Of a stretch of DNA of 9,854 nucleotides, positions 6,454 to 9,854 are shown one piece after another. The stretch's first letter is position 1, and the number at the start of each line of letters is the position of its first letter. The notes under the pieces were generated by a model that searched no databases, was not told the origin of the DNA, and was given only the letters and a program-made list of their open reading frames with translations. Source of the DNA: Bacteroidota bacterium (GTDB taxonomy: Bacteria; Bacteroidota; Bacteroidia; Bacteroidales; PUMT01); assembly GCA_003567115.1 (NCBI GenBank), contig PXAP01000215.1, positions 1 through 9,854 on the forward strand. The letters are read 5' to 3'. Position numbers and translations under genes: made by a program.

Positions 6454-9400
6454 TTACAGACCGCTTAACTGATTTAGCTCCTGATATATACGGGTTAATA
6501 CCTCATCGGAAACCTTGTATTTTGCCGGTAAAGTGTACATTGCCTGCCCGGGTGTGAAACCCATCACCTGGCTGAGCCAGGGTGAGTTCATCAGTTCGGG
6601 CATATAACGGTTAAGGATATCGCGCGATTGCTTTACTGCAATGAGTTCGCCGATGGTGTTTTCAGGATTGAAAACGGGCACCGGCCCCTGATCTTCTAAA
6701 CCTGCTTTAGCTGCCAGTTCCTCAGATTCATAGATGAATGTATACCTGCCGGAGCCAAGCCGGACCAGAACACCTTCTTTTTTTTGGGCCATGTCCAGGA
6801 TCCCGGGATTTGATTCCCGCTCAGCCCCGCTACCTCCCACATTTTCGATTATGGCATCCGGCAGGGTGACCATGGCTTTGGTGTTGGAAGGGATTTCAAC
6901 ATGAAGGGTGAACAGGTCGCCTTCTAACTCCCAGGATGATTCTATCCTGCCGTAGGCTGAATTTACAATGGCCCTGGCATGACTGAGGCCACCTCCCGGG
7001 GTGGGGCAGATTTGGACTGATTTGTAACCCGGACCAAAGGGTCGTATTCCTGCAACCTCTTCATAGAGCCATTCTCCTATGGCCCCGTAGGCATAATGGT
7101 TGAACGAGTTCATCCCTGCGCTCTGGAATGTGCCGTCCGGTTTAATACCGTCCCATCTTTCCCATATAGTAGTGGCACCCATGGTAACCGGGTAGAGCCA
7201 TGAAGGATAGCTTTCCCTGAGCAGCAGCTCATAAGCTGTTTCATCATGTCCGTACCGGCTTAGTACGGGATTCAGGTGCGGAGTTCCCAGAAAGCCAGTG
7301 GTGAGATGCCCCCTGTTCTGAACATCGGCAACGAGCCTGCTTACTGCAACCGGTTTAATATCTTCCGGTAAAAGGTTAAAGGCCAGAGACAGCAGGTATG
7401 ACGTCTGGGTATCCGACATCACCCTGCCCCCCGGGGTGAGATATTCTTTGCGGAAGGCGTATTTGATATTTTCAAAAAGCCCGGTATATTCAATTACATC
7501 ATCTACACGGCCAAGGATTCCTGCTATCCTTCTGAGCAGATCCGCAGAACGGGCAAAGTACATGGTACCTATCATGTGATAATCAGTGTATGCTCCGGGA
7601 TAATGTGCATTGCTCTCGGTGCTGTAAGATAGCCAGTCCCCGAAAGAAAAATCTACATCCCACAGGTAGGTATTTTCATTGGTTGAGGCCCTTTCTCTCA
7701 TATATTCAACCCAGGCCTTCATGCTTTCATACTGCTTTTCCAGTATAACCGTATCTCCGAAATAGCTGTACAGCGACCAGGGAACAATAAGTGCTGCATC
7801 ACCCCAGCCGGCTGAACCATATGCCCCGTCGCCAAGCACGTTGGGTACAACATGAGGAACACTGCCTGCCTCATTCTGATCTGCTGCCAGGTCACCCAGC
7901 CATTTGGCAAGGAAGCCAGCCGTATTCATGTTGATATTGGCTGTGGAGGCAAAAACCTGTATGTCACCTGTCCATCCCATTCTCTCATCCCTTTGCGGGC
8001 AATCGGTAGGCACTTCAAGGAAGTTACCCTTTTGTCCCCAGATAATGTTATGCTGAAGCTGATTAATCAGCTGGTGGGAACTCTGGAAATGGCCGGTGGG
8101 TTCCATCTCCGAATGTATGACCACCCCGGTGAGGTAGTCGGGGGAAAGATCACCGGGATAACCGTCAACGGCAACATACCTGAATCCCTGGAAGGTGAAG
8201 CGGGGCTCCCACACCTCCACTCCTCCACCTTTAAGTATGTATGTGTTGGTCTGGTCGGCCGACCGGAGATTTTCGGTGTAGAAATTACCATCTTTGTCCA
8301 GTACCTCTGCATGCCTTAGTGTCACCTCTGTTCCGGCAGGCCCCTGAACCCTGAGGCGTATCCACCCGATCATGTTCTGGCCCATATCTGCCACTTTATC
8401 TCCTTCCGGGGTGGTAAAAATCTCCACGGGCTTCAGCTCCTGGATTTTCAGTACCGGCGGTGCCTGCTGAGCGATGAGTTTATCTTTACCATGACCGGCA
8501 ATTTTGACGCCTTTCCAGTTGCCGTCATTGTAATCCGGCATTGTCCAGCCATCTTTCTCCAGCCTGGCATCGTAATACTCTCCGTTATAGATATCCGATC
8601 TCAGTACAGGTCCGGTTGATGATTTCCAGTTTTCGCCTGTGCCGAAGATCTGTTTGCTTCCATCCTGATAGGTTATTTCTATCTGAGCCAGCAGGGCAAG
8701 GGTCTCCCCGTAATAGTTGCGCTGATCGCCCCAGCCTATGTATCCCCTGAACCAGCCGTCACCCAGGAATGCACCCACGGCGTTTTTACCCGGCCGCAGA
8801 TAGGGGGTTATGTCATAAGTCTGGTATTGCAGACGCTTATTATAACTGGTCCATCCGGGAGAGAAAAGTTCCTGTCCCACACGTTGTCCGTTAAGATGCA
8901 TTTCGTAAATTCCGTGTGCGGTAACATAGGCTCTTGCCGAGGCAATACCGTCACCGGCCTCAAATTCAGACCTCAGCATCGGGGCGGGCTGTGATTCAGC
9001 AGGATCTTCATCCAGTTCAGGTTCTATCCATTCCGCCTGCCACTGATCGATGCTGAGCAAGCCAGTCTCCCAGTAAGCGGTTTCGCTCCACGGGGAGACA
9101 TTTCCGTGGTTATCCCATATCCTGACTCTCCAGTAATAACGCTGACCCGGTTGAAGAGGCGGGCCTTCCCATGAATTATATATGGAGTTGTCAGAGGGTA
9201 CGATGCCGCTGTCCCATATCAGATCACCGGCTTCGAGCCGGTTTTTGCTTGTGGCCGATTGAATTTGCCAGGCAGTCTGGTGCGTGTTTTGCAACAGGCT
9301 TTCAATAATCCATGAAAAACGTGGATGTTGATCAATACCAACCGGATTGGTGTAATATCCGGTTTTCAAACCGGAAACAAAAAGTGAGTTACCGGCATTA

Positions 9401-9483
9401 GCTGAAAATGAGCTGCTGATAAGTGCACTTGCTGAAATAATCAGTATCATCAGAAGCATTTTTGGGCGGGTAGGATAATCCAT
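6454..9483 (-). CDS. Exported alpha-L-rhamnosidase, glycoside hydrolase family 78
   Basis: A 1009-residue enzyme that releases terminal alpha-L-rhamnose by the inverting mechanism of GH78. An N-terminal signal peptide is visible (R6 and K8, hydrophobic core about 10-27, likely cleavage near the ANA at 28-30, no lipobox Cys), so it should reach the periplasm or beyond. Domains in order: fibronectin-like N-terminal domain about 33-143; beta-sandwich about 170-335 (LNGQRVG, FSPGWTSYNKR); concanavalin-like domain about 345-455 (DMGQNMIGW, MGQN at 367-370); (alpha/alpha)6 catalytic barrel about 465-810; beta-sheet C domain about 815-890; then an extra helical tail from about 938. The hallmark DCPQRDERMGWTGD spans 494-507, with E500 the expected general acid, and TTIWERWDG carries E775, the expected general base. 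The first ATG is preferred because the next, Met9, would lose both positive charges of the signal peptide. Natural targets of the family include rhamnogalacturonan side chains, other rhamnose-bearing glycans and plant glycosides; which one applies here is not visible. Confidence 0.95.
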   Translation of the reverse strand: MDYPTRPKMLLMILIISASALISSSFSANAGNSLFVSGLKTGYYTNPVGIDQHPRFSWIIESLLQNTHQTAWQIQSATSKNRLEAGDLIWDSGIVPSDNSIYNSWEGPPLQPGQRYYWRVRIWDNHGNVSPWSETAYWETGLLSIDQWQAEWIEPELDEDPAESQPAPMLRSEFEAGDGIASARAYVTAHGIYEMHLNGQRVGQELFSPGWTSYNKRLQYQTYDITPYLRPGKNAVGAFLGDGWFRGYIGWGDQRNYYGETLALLAQIEITYQDGSKQIFGTGENWKSSTGPVLRSDIYNGEYYDARLEKDGWTMPDYNDGNWKGVKIAGHGKDKLIAQQAPPVLKIQELKPVEIFTTPEGDKVADMGQNMIGWIRLRVQGPAGTEVTLRHAEVLDKDGNFYTENLRSADQTNTYILKGGGVEVWEPRFTFQGFRYVAVDGYPGDLSPDYLTGVVIHSEMEPTGHFQSSHQLINQLQHNIIWGQKGNFLEVPTDCPQRDERMGWTGDIQVFASTANINMNTAGFLAKWLGDLAADQNEAGSVPHVVPNVLGDGAYGSAGWGDAALIVPWSLYSYFGDTVILEKQYESMKAWVEYMRERASTNENTYLWDVDFSFGDWLSYSTESNAHYPGAYTDYHMIGTMYFARSADLLRRIAGILGRVDDVIEYTGLFENIKYAFRKEYLTPGGRVMSDTQTSYLLSLAFNLLPEDIKPVAVSRLVADVQNRGHLTTGFLGTPHLNPVLSRYGHDETAYELLLRESYPSWLYPVTMGATTIWERWDGIKPDGTFQSAGMNSFNHYAYGAIGEWLYEEVAGIRPFGPGYKSVQICPTPGGGLSHARAIVNSAYGRIESSWELEGDLFTLHVEIPSNTKAMVTLPDAIIENVGGSGAERESNPGILDMAQKKEGVLVRLGSGRYTFIYESEELAAKAGLEDQGPVPVFNPENTIGELIAVKQSRDILNRYMPELMNSPWLSQVMGFTPGQAMYTLPAKYKVSDEVLTRIYQELNQLSGL

Positions 9484-9558
9484 AATAAAAAATTAATGAC
9501 CAATTGTTAATTTAATTGTTTGTATTATAGCACTTAAAGATACAACAACTTAACCTGA

Positions 9559-9583
9559 TCCTGATAAAGCCGCAGGGTTTTTT
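9559..9583 (+). terminator. Rightward hairpin plus T-run with no gene in front of it
   Basis: CCTG (9560-9563) pairs with CAGG (9573-9576), extendable by a T-G wobble pair, around a 9-base loop, and is followed by six T residues at 9578-9583. The form is that of a short factor-independent terminator, but no rightward gene precedes it within the divergent region. It may be fortuitous, or end a short transcript. The stem is short. Confidence 0.25.
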
Positions 9584-9621
9584 ACTGTTCAGCGATCAAG
9601 TTATAAAAGGCATTTCTTTTT

Positions 9622-9673
9622 TGCAAATCAAAAACCGGTACTTTGCATGTTTTATTCCTTTAATATATGCAAA
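9622..9673. repeat. Three TGCAAA motifs in the divergent control region
   Basis: TGCAAA occurs at 9622-9627 and 9668-9673, and in inverted form (TTTGCA) at 9642-9647. The first two form an inverted repeat with centres 20 bp apart, about two helical turns, flanked by A/T-rich DNA. The position between two divergent secreted-protein genes fits a regulator-binding site, but a six-base motif in A/T-rich sequence can recur by chance. Confidence 0.3.
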
Positions 9674-9788
9674 AAGGATTGTACTGCCCGGCTGCAGTTC
9701 AAAGCTTTTTTTAATTTTTAATAAAACAATTGGCAAAAAAAATAGTTTATATAATAAGACGTCAAAATAATTTAACGAAGTGATTGAT

Positions 9789-9854
9789 ATGAATGTAAAA
9801 ATGAGAATGATTTTAATTGTACTGATATGCATGGTACTGCAACCTGCATACGGA
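9789..9854 (+). CDS. N-terminal signal peptide of an unidentified secreted or outer-membrane protein (3' partial)
   Basis: ATG at 9789 opens a frame of 22 codons that runs exactly to the window edge. The product begins MNVKMRM, then a hydrophobic stretch (ILIVLICMVL) and QPAYG, the layout of a Sec signal peptide: short basic start, hydrophobic core, small residues at the end. Cys14 lacks the small residue expected in front of a lipobox cysteine (the context is VLIC), so a lipoprotein is less likely. In Bacteroidota such starts next to a glycosidase often belong to TonB-dependent receptors or further glycan-degrading enzymes, but the mature protein is outside the window. It is divergent from the rhamnosidase gene, so shared regulation is possible. 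Confidence 0.6.
   Translation, partial: MNVKMRMILIVLICMVLQPAYG

Larger units (their letters stand above)
9484..9788. other. A/T-rich divergent control region between the rhamnosidase and the right-hand secreted-protein gene
   Basis: About 305 bp with no credible gene. It should hold the promoters of both the rhamnosidase (leftward) and the partial gene at the right edge (rightward). I found no full TTTG / TAnnTTTG pair on either strand. TACTTTG at 9639-9645 comes close, but its upstream TTTG at 9620-9623 is too near. On the minus strand a TATAAT lies at 9524-9529, 41 bp before the rhamnosidase start, without a good partner. Other contents are a rightward hairpin with six T residues at 9559-9583, three TGCAAA motifs at 9622-9673, and long A and T runs at 9711-9743. 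Confidence 0.6.

Noticed and set aside
7852..8319. Rightward 155-residue ORF inside the rhamnosidase gene
   Set aside because: Antisense to the GH78 concanavalin-like and catalytic regions, including the DCPQRDER motif; no independent coding evidence.
9596..9832. Leftward 78-residue hydrophobic ORF at the right end
   Set aside because: Its Ile/Leu/Phe/Lys content is what A/T-rich DNA yields by chance, it overlaps the rightward signal-peptide start at 9789, and it would fill the divergent control region needed by both flanking genes.

Overview
The window looks like a chromosomal segment of a member of the Bacteroidota, probably an anaerobic or facultative Bacteroidales- or Marinilabiliales-like organism. 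That placement is inferred from four things. The first is a eukaryote-type (GT3) glycogen synthase joined to a short-form bacterial alpha-glucan phosphorylase. The second is A/T-rich translation starts with no clear Shine-Dalgarno sequence. The third is a promoter matching the Bacteroidota TTTG / TAnnTTTG consensus. The fourth is a secreted GH78 rhamnosidase. Base composition in the genes is moderate by eye, and the intergenic DNA is clearly more A/T-rich at the right end.

Layout. Positions 1-237 (+) are the last 78 codons of a gene that enters from the left; they encode a basic, proline-rich tail built from a 27-bp (9-residue) tandem repeat. A 119-bp spacer with a small hairpin and a duplicated 14-bp motif follows. 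Positions 357-4604 (+) encode a 1415-residue fusion of glycogen synthase and glycogen/alpha-glucan phosphorylase. A terminator-like hairpin at 4606-4636 and a good Bacteroidota promoter at 4634-4664 separate it from 4719-6368 (+), an SGLT-type sodium/sugar symporter. Positions 6454-9483 (-) encode an exported alpha-L-rhamnosidase, convergent with the symporter. Positions 9484-9788 are an A/T-rich divergent intergenic region. The first 22 codons of a secreted protein (9789-9854, +) are cut by the right edge.

How the genes fit together. The fusion protein can in principle both build and phosphorolyse storage glycogen in the cytoplasm. The symporter would import monosaccharide (its sugar-site residues match glucose/galactose SGLTs) that could feed UDP-glucose and glycogen. 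The rhamnosidase acts outside the cytoplasm, trimming alpha-L-rhamnose from glycans. Its orientation and separate control region argue that it belongs with genes further right rather than with the glycogen gene. No SusC/SusD pair, regulator, mobile element, CRISPR array, tRNA or rRNA is visible. I did not find a convincing undescribed system. The items most worth a second look are the bifunctional fusion with its altered synthase catalytic/allosteric positions, the repeat-built tail at the left edge, and short repeated motifs in the two control regions.
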